The notes beneath the pieces were generated by a model. The model was not told where the DNA came from and did no database searches. It saw nothing but the letters and a program-made list of their open reading frames with translations. Positions 24,250 to 33,159 of a stretch of DNA of 64,000 nucleotides are shown here, piece by piece. Source of the DNA: an uncultured Bacteroides sp. Its GTDB lineage: Bacteria; Bacteroidota; Bacteroidia; Cytophagales; Cyclobacteriaceae. How positions within the stretch are numbered: the stretch's first letter is position 1; the number at the start of each line of letters is the position of its first letter. The stretch spans positions 306,512 through 370,511 of the forward strand of contig CABHOV010000073.1 in the NCBI GenBank assembly GCA_902168185.1. The letters are read 5' to 3'. Position numbers and translations under genes: made by a program.

Positions 24250-26403
24250 TTATCCCTTCGCGTCAATAATTTCAATCTCCGTTCTTCGGTTAATCGCGCG
24301 CCCTTCAGATTCATCATCGTTACTTACGATAGGACGTTCCGATCCATATCCCTTCGCTGTTAATCGTGTAGCATTGATACCATGTTCAATCAGGTATGAT
24401 ACCACAGCACTGGCGCGTCTTAACGAAAGCGCTTTGTTGGTTTCCGCATTCCCGGTGTTATCAGTGTGTCCGTTGATCTGAACACTTAACTGCGGGTTTA
24501 TAATTAATAACTCCTTGATGTTCTCAACCTCCGCTATAGATTCCGGCTTCAGATCGGATTTACCTATATCAAAGAAGATGTTTTTCAATACTACTTTTGA
24601 TCCGATCTCTGCCTTTACCATAATGATGTGCGTATCAATTTCCTGGTACTCGGCAAATTGAGGCAGGTTAAAGTTGATCGAGTTGAAAAGATATCCTTGT
24701 CGTTCTGTCGCTACACCATAGTTACCACCATGAGGAATGATGAGTTCAAAATCACCCGTCTGAGGATTTGAATTGATCTTCGTAATAACCTTGTTCGTAA
24801 TGTTATCCACCAATGAAATTGTAGCGGCCAACGGTTGGGCTGTAGTTTCATCAATTACTTTTCCCTTCAGGAGGGTAACAACCTTGTTAGCTTTATGTAC
24901 TTCGATGATCGGATCGACAAACTCTGTTGCCGCTGGTTCTGGTGTTTTAGTTTCTGCTACAGGTTGTGTTACCGCAGGAGGAGGTGTTACAACTACCACT
25001 TTCGGCTCTTCCTTGATCGCTACCGGAGGTTCTTCTTTCGGTTTCTCAATAACTTTAGGTTCTTCGGTTTTCGGCTGCTCAATAACTTTAGGTTCTTCAA
25101 CTTTTGGTTGCTGAACTGCAGGCTCTGTACTGGCAAGCAACACGGGCTCCTTCTCTTCTTTTGCAGGCGGTAAAAATGTAATGGTATATATATCAGCACT
25201 GCCCATACCCTCTGAACGAAGTGTTGAATAATAACCTGTTTTCTTGTCTTCTGAGATGCTGAAAAATCCATCATACTCAATGGAGTTGATTGGGTAACCT
25301 AAATTAACAGGCTTCTGCCATTTGCCATCTTTAAATTCGCTTCTATAGATGTCATTGCTCCCCATACTCGGAAGTCCATCGGAGGAGAAATATAGGGTAA
25401 CACCATCGGGATGAATGAACGGTGAATCTTCATTGCCAGGTGTATTTATAGCACTTCCCAGGTTAGTAGGCTTCGCCCAATTCCCTTTTGCATCCAGTGT
25501 ACTCATCCATATATCGAGTTCACCTTTTCCACCCGGACGGTTGCTGGCAAAAAATAATTTCTGGCCATCGGCAGAAATGCAGGCAGAAGTTTCCCAGAAC
25601 AACGGCGTGTTGATAGTCTTGCTGAGCGGCTCAGGTTTAGTCCAGTCAGAACCTTCGAGGTGTGAAGTATATATATCGCCAGCCCCATCTTCGTAGTAGA
25701 GGAATAAAGTTTTGCCATCCGGAGAAAGCGAAGCTGCAGCGTCATTAAATTTTATGTTGATGTTGGGACTGATCTTTTCAGGAGTGCCCCAACTACTGCC
25801 GGCTTTTCGTACTATATATATATCTTCGAAGTTAGTGCCACTTTTAATTTTATAGTCGTCTGTAGAACGATTGGAAGTGAAGATCATCGTCTGTCCATCG
25901 CTAGAAACCAGTGGAGAGTATTCATTGAAAGGAGAATTTACTCCCGTTCCCACATTTGTAATAACAGCTCTGATCGGTTTGCGAGTGAGAGAATCACCAA
26001 TTTCGCATTCGAATATTTTCTCGGTAGCTAACTCGTATAGCTTTTTGTTTTTACTTCGAAACTCTTCGTAGTGTTCGCGTGCTTTGGAGTACTGATGATT
26101 ATTTTGGTAGGCCATACCAAGATAGTAATGGATGTCCTCGCTGATATTTGACTTGGCGTTAAATGCTTTTTCGAGGTAAGGAAGCGATTTTGATTTCGTC
26201 TCCAGGTAAAGATAGCACATCCCGATTTTGAAGTTCACATCGGCATCATCAGCTGCATTTGCATCCAGTAAAGCCTTTAAAGCGTTTTCATAATCTTTCT
26301 TTTCGAATAGACGATTACCCTTATCAATAAGATTTTGTGATTGGCCGGGAATCGAAATCATCAGGCCAAAAATGAGTAGCGTCAGGTAAACTAGCTTATC
26401 CAT
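24250..26403 (-). CDS. PorE-like TPR / PD40 propeller / CRD / OmpA protein
   Basis: 717 residues with a signal peptide (1-22). Domains in order: TPR-like helices (about 25-135); a PD40 beta-propeller (about 165-425) with blades such as EYSPLVSSDGQTMIFTSNR and DAAASLSPDGKTLFLYYEDG; a Pro/Glu/Lys/Val linker (about 430-510) built from EEPKVIE-like repeats; a carboxypeptidase regulatory-like domain (about 520-600, LKGKVIDETTAQPL); and an OmpA peptidoglycan-binding domain (about 610-717, NGHTDNTGNAETN, LSLRRASAV). This is the PorE architecture, the T9SS accessory that anchors the machine to peptidoglycan. Many paralogs with this plan exist in Cytophagales, so PorE orthology is unproven. Its ATG overlaps the stop of a small upstream ORF. 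Confidence 0.9.
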   Translation of the reverse strand: MDKLVYLTLLIFGLMISIPGQSQNLIDKGNRLFEKKDYENALKALLDANAADDADVNFKIGMCYLYLETKSKSLPYLEKAFNAKSNISEDIHYYLGMAYQNNHQYSKAREHYEEFRSKNKKLYELATEKIFECEIGDSLTRKPIRAVITNVGTGVNSPFNEYSPLVSSDGQTMIFTSNRSTDDYKIKSGTNFEDIYIVRKAGSSWGTPEKISPNINIKFNDAAASLSPDGKTLFLYYEDGAGDIYTSHLEGSDWTKPEPLSKTINTPLFWETSACISADGQKLFFASNRPGGKGELDIWMSTLDAKGNWAKPTNLGSAINTPGNEDSPFIHPDGVTLYFSSDGLPSMGSNDIYRSEFKDGKWQKPVNLGYPINSIEYDGFFSISEDKKTGYYSTLRSEGMGSADIYTITFLPPAKEEKEPVLLASTEPAVQQPKVEEPKVIEQPKTEEPKVIEKPKEEPPVAIKEEPKVVVVTPPPAVTQPVAETKTPEPAATEFVDPIIEVHKANKVVTLLKGKVIDETTAQPLAATISLVDNITNKVITKINSNPQTGDFELIIPHGGNYGVATERQGYLFNSINFNLPQFAEYQEIDTHIIMVKAEIGSKVVLKNIFFDIGKSDLKPESIAEVENIKELLIINPQLSVQINGHTDNTGNAETNKALSLRRASAVVSYLIEHGINATRLTAKGYGSERPIVSNDDESEGRAINRRTEIEIIDAKG
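24981..25120 (-). repeat. Degenerate tandem repeats encoding the Pro/Glu/Lys linker
   Basis: Units of about 33-36 bases containing AATAACTTTAGGTTCTTC recur on the plus strand near 25049 and 25079. They encode EEPKVIE-type repeats in the hinge between the propeller and the CRD/OmpA part. Copy number is likely to vary between strains. Confidence 0.5.
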
Positions 26404-26597
26404 CAGGTGGATAGAAATTGATTATAAAAAGGTGAAAAAATCACAGTAAATATAATTGAAAAAATGCCTGTAAAAACATTATCGATCAAGGACTTGGCGA
26501 TATACATGCACGCTGGTCGATGATATGAAGTATACCATTCTTTGTGTGACCATTTAAATGCTATACGTCCAATCATAAGAGGCATTAGCAATTTCAT
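26403..26597 (-). CDS. Possible small membrane protein, coupled to both neighbours
   Basis: 64 codons starting at 26597. The ATG overlaps the stop of the D-aminoacylase-like gene as ATGA (26597-26594), and its own TGA overlaps the ATG of the PorE-like gene as TGATG (26405-26401). The predicted peptide starts MKLLMPLMIGRIAFKW, and the C-terminal half has one hydrophobic stretch (VFTGIFSIIFTVIFSPF). I recognise no family. The double stop-start overlap is what argues for a real, translationally coupled gene; the sequence itself could still be a chance frame filling a 190-base spacer. Confidence 0.35.
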   Translation of the reverse strand: MKLLMPLMIGRIAFKWSHKEWYTSYHRPACMYIAKSLIDNVFTGIFSIIFTVIFSPFYNQFLST

Positions 26598-28246
26598 GAT
26601 GTTTTTTTCTTCGCCTTATATCCCGGCCCCCTTACAGTTCTTCCGGGCTTGGCCCCGGTATGCTCTCCATTTTGTAACACCTGGACGCCATTAACAAAAA
26701 CATGCACCATGCCGGTGGCATATTGTTTCGGTTTTTCGAAGGTCGCGTAATCCTGAATTTTTGCAGGATTGAAAATAGCGATATCACCATAGTAACCAGT
26801 TTTCAGACTACCACGTTTTTTTATTTTCAAGTTGGATGCTGGTAATGATGTTAACCTGCGGATAGCCTCTTGTAGCGAAATCAATTTCTCATCGCGAACA
26901 TACTTTGCCAGCACACGTGCAAACGTTCCGTAACTTCTTGGATGCGCACCTTCCTCCAGATTTTTGTCATCAATGGTTTCTGATCCTCCATCCGAACCAA
27001 AGCTTACATAAGGAAGTTGAATGATGCGTTTTATATTGTCTTCAGACTGCTGATAGTACAGCGCTTCAATTCTTGATTTATCACGCACGATCAGGTCGAT
27101 CACCGTTTCATCTGCATTTTTTCCATGAAGACGTGCAACTTCACTCAGGCGTTTACCTTTATATAGTTTGTTAAGCGAATCCAAACGAAAGCCCATCAGT
27201 ACTACATATTCAGGTTCTGAATTTTTATAGGGAATTCCCATCTCCATTTCATAAAGTACTTTTTTGCGAATGGCAGGAGTCTTCAATTTTTGCCGCATTA
27301 CTTTCGCGCCACCCTCTTGCACCCAGTTCGGTAAACGTGAGGTGAGCCCCGTGGCACTGGCCGTATAGGGATACATATTCGCAGTAACTTTTAGCCCGGC
27401 TTTTTGTGCACTGTCAATTTTGGTAAGCAGTGTATCAATCTTATTCCAGTTACGGGCTATATTAATTTTCATGTGGTATATCTCCGTATGGATCTTCGCT
27501 TCCTTTGCTATACGAATCGTTTCATTAACAGCGTCAAGAATGAAATCACCCTCGCTGCGCATATGTGTAGTATATATACCTCCATATTGAGAAGCAACTT
27601 TGGATAATTCAATCAATTCTTCGGTAGATGCATAAGTAGCAGGTGCATAGATCAACGAAGTGCCGAGGCCCATCGCGCCTTCTTCCATCGCCTGTTGTAC
27701 AAGCTGTTTCATTTGTACAAGCTCAGCATCCGTAGGTTTACGGTTATCGTAGCCCATCACATAATTGCGCACAGAAGTTTGTCCTACAAAAGAAGCTACA
27801 TTAGGTGACGTACCTTTTTTCTGCAGCCAGTTGAAGTATCCCCCCAGCGTTGTCCAAAGGCTGTCTACAGCAACTTTACTTTTCCGTTTCATTGGTCCTG
27901 GCGACCAGCCTTCACCAAATACTTCCAGTGTCACACCTTGTTTGATGTCACTCATCGAGCGGCCATCTTTCAGTAAATTCTGATCGGCCCAACTTAACAT
28001 GTTTATAAAGCCGGGAGCAACTGCAAGACCCGTAGCATCAATTTCTTTTTTGCCGGAAGCATCACTTAATTTTCCTATAGCAGCAATGGTATCTCCCTGT
28101 ATCGCGATGTCTCCTGTAAAAGGCGCTGATCCGGAACCGTCATATACCGTTCCATTTCGGATGATAAGATCATACTGTTGTTTGGGCTTTTGTATGCAAG
28201 CCAGAACGATAAAAAGTCCTGCTGCAGAAAAAATAAAGTAGCGCAT
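26594..28246 (-). CDS. D-aminoacylase-like amidohydrolase lipoprotein
   Basis: 550 residues. A lipobox (FIVLACIQ, Cys17) indicates membrane anchoring. The composite beta domain (DLIIRNGTVYDGSGSAPF) and TIM barrel follow the N-acyl-D-amino-acid deacylase family: GLGTSLIYAPATYASTEELI, IYTTHMRSEGD, EIYHMKINIARNW, PYTASATGLTSRLP (parts) and the late FGSDGGSETI. The usual N-terminal metal motif HxH after APGFI is missing: the sequence reads APGFINMLSWADQ. A subgroup of the family has this form, and its catalytic status is unclear to me. The gene precedes the small ORF and the PorE-like gene, so it likely lies in one transcript with them. Confidence 0.88.
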   Translation of the reverse strand: MRYFIFSAAGLFIVLACIQKPKQQYDLIIRNGTVYDGSGSAPFTGDIAIQGDTIAAIGKLSDASGKKEIDATGLAVAPGFINMLSWADQNLLKDGRSMSDIKQGVTLEVFGEGWSPGPMKRKSKVAVDSLWTTLGGYFNWLQKKGTSPNVASFVGQTSVRNYVMGYDNRKPTDAELVQMKQLVQQAMEEGAMGLGTSLIYAPATYASTEELIELSKVASQYGGIYTTHMRSEGDFILDAVNETIRIAKEAKIHTEIYHMKINIARNWNKIDTLLTKIDSAQKAGLKVTANMYPYTASATGLTSRLPNWVQEGGAKVMRQKLKTPAIRKKVLYEMEMGIPYKNSEPEYVVLMGFRLDSLNKLYKGKRLSEVARLHGKNADETVIDLIVRDKSRIEALYYQQSEDNIKRIIQLPYVSFGSDGGSETIDDKNLEEGAHPRSYGTFARVLAKYVRDEKLISLQEAIRRLTSLPASNLKIKKRGSLKTGYYGDIAIFNPAKIQDYATFEKPKQYATGMVHVFVNGVQVLQNGEHTGAKPGRTVRGPGYKAKKKTS

Positions 28247-28324
28247 GCGGAAGAAAAAGAATACGATGATAGTGAGGTTTCAGGAGAAATGAAACGTGAT
28301 GTAAGAAAGAAGCATGAGTTACTT

Positions 28325-29059
28325 TTAAATGATACCCAGTCGCGTAAAGATGGGGAATGATACCATTTTCGTTTCGCCTGTTGGCCAGTGTTTCCGTAGA
28401 TTTTCCGCTACAGCGTCCACCGGATTGATTGCATTTTGTTTGATGAATTTCTGTGTGGCAGACCAGCTCTCCAGGTAGCCTGTGAGGTGCTCCAAAGTCC
28501 AATACACATCTATCGAAAACGGAGGCGCTATAATTTCCTCGAAAGGGAATGCTACAGTTTTATACTCTTGCTCCACCAGTCTTCGTGCATCATCCCAATA
28601 AGGGCCGACAGTATTGGTATAAAAATCCAGTATGATCTCATCGATCACAGGATTAATATATAGCAATGCATATCCCCAAATTGCGAGGAGCGATCCGGGT
28701 TTACCAATGTGTTTCACTTCGGTATAAAATTGATCACGGTTAAACCAATGCAACGCCTGGGCTACCGTGATAAGATCAAATTGTTGATGATCAAACGGTG
28801 TTTTTTCAGCAGGACTTACCGAGTAGTGAATGTTGTCTTCAGGGAAGGCATTGTCCAGTTGCTGCTGACTAATGTCGGTAGCATAAACATGTGCAAAATG
28901 TTTGGAAAGATATTGCGCTACCTGGCCGTTACCAGTAGCACAATCCCACGCAGTGCCTTTATTTTTTAGATATTGAAAGATAAAATGATATAGTGCTTTA
29001 GGATATGTTGGGCGGAAGGAAGCGTAGATTTTCGAATGGTTGGAAAAGTAATCTTTCAT
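28325..29059 (-). CDS. Class I SAM-dependent methyltransferase
   Basis: 244 residues. Motif I is WDCATGNGQVAQYL, post-I acidic residue in VYATDIS, motif II region FDLITVAQALHWF. The pattern (YPKALYHFI at the start, AQALHWF with Trp, and a C-terminal SWSATQKFI region) fits the trans-aconitate-methyltransferase-like group that includes yeast TMT1 relatives. The methyl acceptor is unknown. It lies 78 bases upstream of the D-aminoacylase gene on the same strand and behind the aspS terminator, so it may start that transcript. Confidence 0.88.
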   Translation of the reverse strand: MKDYFSNHSKIYASFRPTYPKALYHFIFQYLKNKGTAWDCATGNGQVAQYLSKHFAHVYATDISQQQLDNAFPEDNIHYSVSPAEKTPFDHQQFDLITVAQALHWFNRDQFYTEVKHIGKPGSLLAIWGYALLYINPVIDEIILDFYTNTVGPYWDDARRLVEQEYKTVAFPFEEIIAPPFSIDVYWTLEHLTGYLESWSATQKFIKQNAINPVDAVAENLRKHWPTGETKMVSFPIFTRLGII

Positions 29060-29113
29060 ACCTTCTTATACGAAAGAGCGAAGGCCGGGTATATATAGGA
29101 ACGAGATCTTTGT

Positions 29114-29150
29114 AAAAAAAACTGTGAGCACCCGTTAAGGATGCCCACAG
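29114..29150 (-). terminator. Intrinsic terminator of aspS
   Basis: CTGTGAGCA (29122-29130) pairs with TGCCCACAG (29142-29150) with one wobble; the A-run at 29114-29121 supplies a minus-strand U-tract, 24 bases past the aspS stop. Confidence 0.85.
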
Positions 29151-29174
29151 CTATATATTTTATTATTTTTTAGA

Positions 29175-30923
29175 TTATTTCTTAACAGTCAACGCCAGTT
29201 CTTTTAACTGCTCGTCTGATATAGGAGAAGGTGAATCGATCATCACATCTTTACCGGCATTATTTTTAGGGAATGCTATAAAGTCCCGGATAGAATCCAC
29301 ACCACCGAAGATGGAACACAAGCGGTCGAATCCAAATGCTATACCACCGTGAGGAGGTGCACCAAATTCAAAGGCATCCATCAGGAATCCAAATTGTTTT
29401 TTCGCTTCCTCTTCTGTAAAACCAAGATGATTGAACATGAGTTGTTGAGTAGGTCTGTCGTGAATACGAATTGAACCACCACCAACTTCTGTTCCGTTGA
29501 TCACCATGTCATACGCATTGGCGCGTACTTTACCAGGATCCGTATCGAGTAAATGAAGATCTTCAATTTTCGGAGAAGTAAATGGATGATGCATCGCGTG
29601 ATAACGCTTGGTATCTTCATTCCACTCCAGCAACGGAAAATCGATTACCCACAGCGCAGAGAATTTACTCTTATCGCGTAAGCCAAGTTTCTCACCCATC
29701 AACAAACGAAGTTCATTCAGTTGCTTGCGGGTGGTATAGCTTTCGCCTGCCAATAATAAGATCAGATCGCCTGGCTGAGCGTTGAATTTCTCTGCCCATG
29801 CTTTTAATTCTTCAGGAGTATAGAATTTATCAACGGATGATTTTAATGTACCGTCAGTTCTATACTGTAGATATACCAAACCTTTGGCGCCAACTTGTGG
29901 ACGTTTTACATATTCAGTAAGCTCGTCAATTTGCTTGCGGGTATATTCAGAACATCCTTTTGCATTTATACCTACCACGAGTTCAGCGCTTTCGAATACA
30001 GGGAAATTTTTCCCTTTCGTTAGCTCTGTGATCTCGACAAACTTCATATCGAAACGAGTATCCGGTTTGTCAGATCCATATAGTTTCATGGCGTCATCAT
30101 AAAACATCCGTGGTACAGAAGGAAGCTCTATACCTTTTACATTCTTGAAAAGATGGCGCACCAATCCTTCAAACGTATTGAGTATATCTTCTTGTGTAAT
30201 AAAAGCCATCTCACAGTCGATCTGTGTAAATTCAGGCTGACGATCAGCACGCAGATCTTCATCGCGGAAACATTTTACAATCTGATAATACCGGTCGAAG
30301 CCGGATACCATGAGTAGTTGTTTAAAGGTTTGAGGCGACTGCGGTAAAGCATAAAACTCTCCATGATGAATGCGTGATGGTACCACGAAGTCACGCGCAC
30401 CTTCCGGTGTAGACTTGATCAGTACAGGTGTTTCCACTTCTATAAATTCCTGACCATCTAAATATGCGCGCGTCTGTTGCGCCATCTTATGGCGGAGTTG
30501 AAGTTTTTCGCGTACCGGATTTCTTCTCAGGTCCAGGTAACGATATTTCATACGAAGGTCATCGCCACCGTCGGTCTCATCTTCAATGGTAAAAGGAGGA
30601 AGTTTTGCTGTATTCAGAACTGTAAGCTTCGATACTTTCACTTCAACTTCACCCGTAGCAATCTTATCATTCTTGGAAAGACGTTCAACAACAGTACCTT
30701 CCACCTGAAGTACATATTCACGGCCGGCACCACGGGCCACGCTAAACAATGCAGCATCCGTTTTTCCTTCTTCAAAAATCAACTGCGTTATTCCATACCG
30801 ATCACGAAGGTCAATCCAAAGAACACTACCCTTATCGCGCTGGCGCTGCACCCAGCCAGCCAGGGTTACTTGCTTGTTAACATCTGCTAATCTCAATTCA
30901 CCGCAGGTGTGGGTTCGTAACAT
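29175..30923 (-). CDS. aspS: Aspartyl-tRNA synthetase
   Basis: 582 residues, bacterial-type AspRS length. It has an N-terminal OB-fold anticodon-binding domain (about 1-110, [23 protein letters not shown]), motif 2 ([21 protein letters not shown] in part), the GAD insertion domain (about 285-420), and motif 3 ([12 protein letters not shown]). The enzyme charges tRNA-Asp with aspartate. Whether it is discriminating or also charges tRNA-Asn cannot be decided here. It is divergent from the gene at 30980 and has its own terminator. Confidence 0.98.
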   Translation of the reverse strand: MLRTHTCGELRLADVNKQVTLAGWVQRQRDKGSVLWIDLRDRYGITQLIFEEGKTDAALFSVARGAGREYVLQVEGTVVERLSKNDKIATGEVEVKVSKLTVLNTAKLPPFTIEDETDGGDDLRMKYRYLDLRRNPVREKLQLRHKMAQQTRAYLDGQEFIEVETPVLIKSTPEGARDFVVPSRIHHGEFYALPQSPQTFKQLLMVSGFDRYYQIVKCFRDEDLRADRQPEFTQIDCEMAFITQEDILNTFEGLVRHLFKNVKGIELPSVPRMFYDDAMKLYGSDKPDTRFDMKFVEITELTKGKNFPVFESAELVVGINAKGCSEYTRKQIDELTEYVKRPQVGAKGLVYLQYRTDGTLKSSVDKFYTPEELKAWAEKFNAQPGDLILLLAGESYTTRKQLNELRLLMGEKLGLRDKSKFSALWVIDFPLLEWNEDTKRYHAMHHPFTSPKIEDLHLLDTDPGKVRANAYDMVINGTEVGGGSIRIHDRPTQQLMFNHLGFTEEEAKKQFGFLMDAFEFGAPPHGGIAFGFDRLCSIFGGVDSIRDFIAFPKNNAGKDVMIDSPSPISDEQLKELALTVKK

Positions 30924-30979
30924 GTTAGTTTTAATTAATTTAGCCGCGAATTTAACAATACTTTGTCTCCCTGCGCGAT

Positions 30980-31546
30980 ATGCTAAAAATTAAAAGTGCC
31001 ATTCCGAATATGTTGATTGTATTGGCTTTGACCTGCCTGGCAGCCGATAAACCGAAGCTTGTGAAAACGAAGGTGAATGACCAGATAACGGTATCTATTC
31101 CACAAGGCTGGCGCCCTATGGATGCTATGGATTTCACACAACGTTATCCTTCTGTTCGTGCACCGTTGGCAGCCTATACCAATGAAGATAGAATTGTTGA
31201 TTTCAGCGTAAACATTTCTGCAACACGATGGCCGGATACCAACCATGAGCTTGCAAAAGAATTTTTCAAAGCAAGTCTGATGAATACATTCGATCGGGTC
31301 GACATGATTCAGGAAGGTGTTCAGGAGGTCAACAAAAAGAAATTTATTTATTTCGAATTTGAATCAAAGATCAGCGGCAACCGACAGCAGGAAGGATTTC
31401 AGGATCCCATTATGCGCTATACCTATATTCAATATTTACTGGAGCCAGGGCGAACGCTTGTCTTCTCATTCAATTGCCCGAGGCGTGTAAAAGATCAGTG
31501 GCAGGAAACAGCGCGAACGATGATGAAAGCAATTAAGGTAAAGTAG
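30980..31546 (+). CDS. Exported protein of unknown function
   Basis: 188 residues. The N-terminal hydrophobic segment ([15 protein letters not shown], about 8-22) is a signal peptide or anchor. The remainder ([51 protein letters not shown]) has the look of the PsbP/DUF1795-like fold, in which a short beta region with a GWRP-type turn precedes a helix. This resemblance is weak and I do not assign a function. It is divergent from aspS and 63 bases before tadA, which appears to have its own promoter. Confidence 0.75.
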   Translation: MLKIKSAIPNMLIVLALTCLAADKPKLVKTKVNDQITVSIPQGWRPMDAMDFTQRYPSVRAPLAAYTNEDRIVDFSVNISATRWPDTNHELAKEFFKASLMNTFDRVDMIQEGVQEVNKKKFIYFEFESKISGNRQQEGFQDPIMRYTYIQYLLEPGRTLVFSFNCPRRVKDQWQETARTMMKAIKVK

Positions 31547-31569
31547 TTCTTCAGCTTTGAGATTTGCAT

Positions 31570-31600
31570 CTTGAGTTTAAGCGTAAAGCTTTTAGCTTTG
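31570..31600 (+). promoter_or_regulatory. Promoter of tadA, predicted near-leaderless
   Basis: CTTG (31570-31573), 19-bp spacer, TAGCTTTG (31593-31600; exact TAnnTTTG). The expected start of transcription is about 31605, only a few bases before the tadA ATG at 31610. Confidence 0.5.
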
Positions 31601-31609
31601 CGTTTTGCT

Positions 31610-32053
31610 ATGGAATTATATACCGATGAATACTTCATGCGTGAAGCAATGAAAGAAGCTGCGAAGGCTTTTGATATAGGGGAAGTGCCGGTAGGAGCGG
31701 TTGTAGTGAGCAATAATAAAATTATAGGCAGAGCACACAACCAGACTGAAAAACTTACCGATGCTACCGCGCATGCTGAAATGTTAGCCATTACGGCTGC
31801 AGCAAATTATTTAGGATCAAAATACTTAAGCGAGTGTACACTATATGTTACACTTGAACCTTGTGTAATGTGTGCCGGAGCTTTGCATTGGACACAGTTA
31901 CAAAAGTTAGTATTTGGTGCTTCAGATATACAGCGCGGATATAGTCTGGTAAGTACACCTTTACTACATCCCAAAACAGAAGTAGTAAAAGGCGTGAAAG
32001 CCGAAGAGAGCAAACAAATGTTAACCGATTTTTTTAAGAGAATCAGAAATTAA
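31610..32053 (+). CDS. tadA: tRNA adenosine(34) deaminase
   Basis: 147 residues from the ATG at 31610; an in-frame TTG at 31571 would add 13 residues (SLSVKLLALRFA) that overlap the promoter and lack family similarity. The zinc and catalytic residues are visible: His55 and Glu57 in ATAHAEMLA, Cys85 and Cys88 in LEPCVMCAGAL. VPVGAVVV and KLVFGASD further fit TadA. The enzyme converts A34 to inosine in tRNA-Arg(ACG). Guanine deaminase-like paralogs are the alternative, but the motif spacing fits TadA. Confidence 0.92.
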   Translation: MELYTDEYFMREAMKEAAKAFDIGEVPVGAVVVSNNKIIGRAHNQTEKLTDATAHAEMLAITAAANYLGSKYLSECTLYVTLEPCVMCAGALHWTQLQKLVFGASDIQRGYSLVSTPLLHPKTEVVKGVKAEESKQMLTDFFKRIRN

Positions 32054-32061
32054 TTAGTCAC

Positions 32062-32415
32062 ATGGAAATAAAAGGAAAAGTAATTCAACTGTTACAGTTG
32101 CAAACCGGCCAGGGAAAAAAAGGCACGTGGAAGAAGCAGGAATTTATTATTGAAACACAAACTCAATACCCTAAAAAAGTATGTCTTTCAGCATGGGGAG
32201 ATAAAGTTGATCAGTATAATTTGTCAGTTGGCGATGAAGTTTCAGTATCTGTAGATCTTGAAAGCAGGGAGTATAATGGACGTTGGTATACTGAAGCAAG
32301 AGCATGGAAGCTTGAGAAGAGTGGTGGCAGTGGCAAAGGTAGCAGCAGTACACCGCCTCCTGGCGATGAACCTTTTTATGGAGACAATAGCCCGTCAGAT
32401 GATCTGCCTTTCTAG
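32062..32415 (+). CDS. DUF3127 OB-like protein with SSB-type acidic tip
   Basis: 117 residues. The domain (about 1-90: MEIKGKVIQLLQLQTGQGKKG, WKKQEFIIETQTQYPKKVCL, WGDKVDQYNLSVGDEVSVSV, RWYTEARAWKLE) matches DUF3127, a small beta-barrel family found mainly in Bacteroidota. A Ser/Gly/Pro-rich linker leads to the last residues SDDLPF, which resemble the protein-interaction tip of single-stranded DNA-binding protein. Both the OB-like core and tip suggest a nucleic-acid-linked role, but this is an inference. It starts eight bases after tadA and is probably co-transcribed. Confidence 0.9.
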   Translation: MEIKGKVIQLLQLQTGQGKKGTWKKQEFIIETQTQYPKKVCLSAWGDKVDQYNLSVGDEVSVSVDLESREYNGRWYTEARAWKLEKSGGSGKGSSSTPPPGDEPFYGDNSPSDDLPF

Positions 32416-32480
32416 GAAGCAGATACGATCAAACGTAGCAGTAGCTTAAAATAATTAGTATAATCATAATACTTGTGAAA

Positions 32481-32511
32481 TTTTCTCGGTGAGGTTATGG
32501 TTGTATATTTG
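32481..32511 (+). promoter_or_regulatory. Promoter of the superoxide dismutase gene
   Basis: TATATTTG (32504-32511) is an exact TAnnTTTG match; TTTT (32481-32484) lies 19 bp upstream in place of TTTG. The ATG is 40 bases further on. Confidence 0.5.
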
Positions 32512-32550
32512 ATTTCTTACAAAATGTTCAACCTATAAATATTAAGTACT

Positions 32551-33159
32551 ATGGCTTTTACATTGCCCGCGCTGCCGTATGCAGCCAATGCTCTTGAACC
32601 ACATATCGATGCAAAGACTATGGAGATACACCATGGTAAACATCATAACACGTATGTAACGAATCTTAACAATGCTATTGCAGGTACAGATGCTGAGAAG
32701 CTTAGCATTGAAGAGATCAATAAAAATATCTCCAAGTATCCTGTGGCAGTACGTAACAATGGCGGTGGTCATTATAATCACAGCTTGTTCTGGACTATAC
32801 TTGGTCCAAATGCTGGTGGTGCTCCAACCGGTGCATTGGCAGATGCTATCAATGCTACATTTGGAAACTTCGATGAGTTCAAAACTAAATTCGGAGCAGC
32901 TGGTACAGGTCGCTTCGGTTCAGGTTGGGCTTGGTTAATTGTTGATGGAAGTAAAAAACTTCAGATCACTTCAACACCTAATCAGGACAATCCGCTTATG
33001 GATGTTGCTGAAGTTAAAGGAACTCCAATCTTAGGACTGGATGTTTGGGAACATGCTTACTATTTGAACTACCAAAACCGCAGACCAGATTACATCGCTG
33101 CATTCTGGAATGTTGTAAACTGGAGTGAAGTATCAAAGCGTTTTGAAGCTGCTAAATAA
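32551..33159 (+). CDS. sod: Fe/Mn superoxide dismutase
   Basis: 202 residues, the usual size. Metal ligands are visible in [13 protein letters not shown] (first His), [10 protein letters not shown] (second His) and [18 protein letters not shown] (Asp and His), with the DxWEHAYY family signature. The sequence does not by itself settle iron or manganese preference, hence the neutral symbol. It has no signal peptide and should detoxify superoxide in the cytoplasm. Its own promoter and terminator flank it. Confidence 0.97.
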   Translation: MAFTLPALPYAANALEPHIDAKTMEIHHGKHHNTYVTNLNNAIAGTDAEKLSIEEINKNISKYPVAVRNNGGGHYNHSLFWTILGPNAGGAPTGALADAINATFGNFDEFKTKFGAAGTGRFGSGWAWLIVDGSKKLQITSTPNQDNPLMDVAEVKGTPILGLDVWEHAYYLNYQNRRPDYIAAFWNVVNWSEVSKRFEAAK

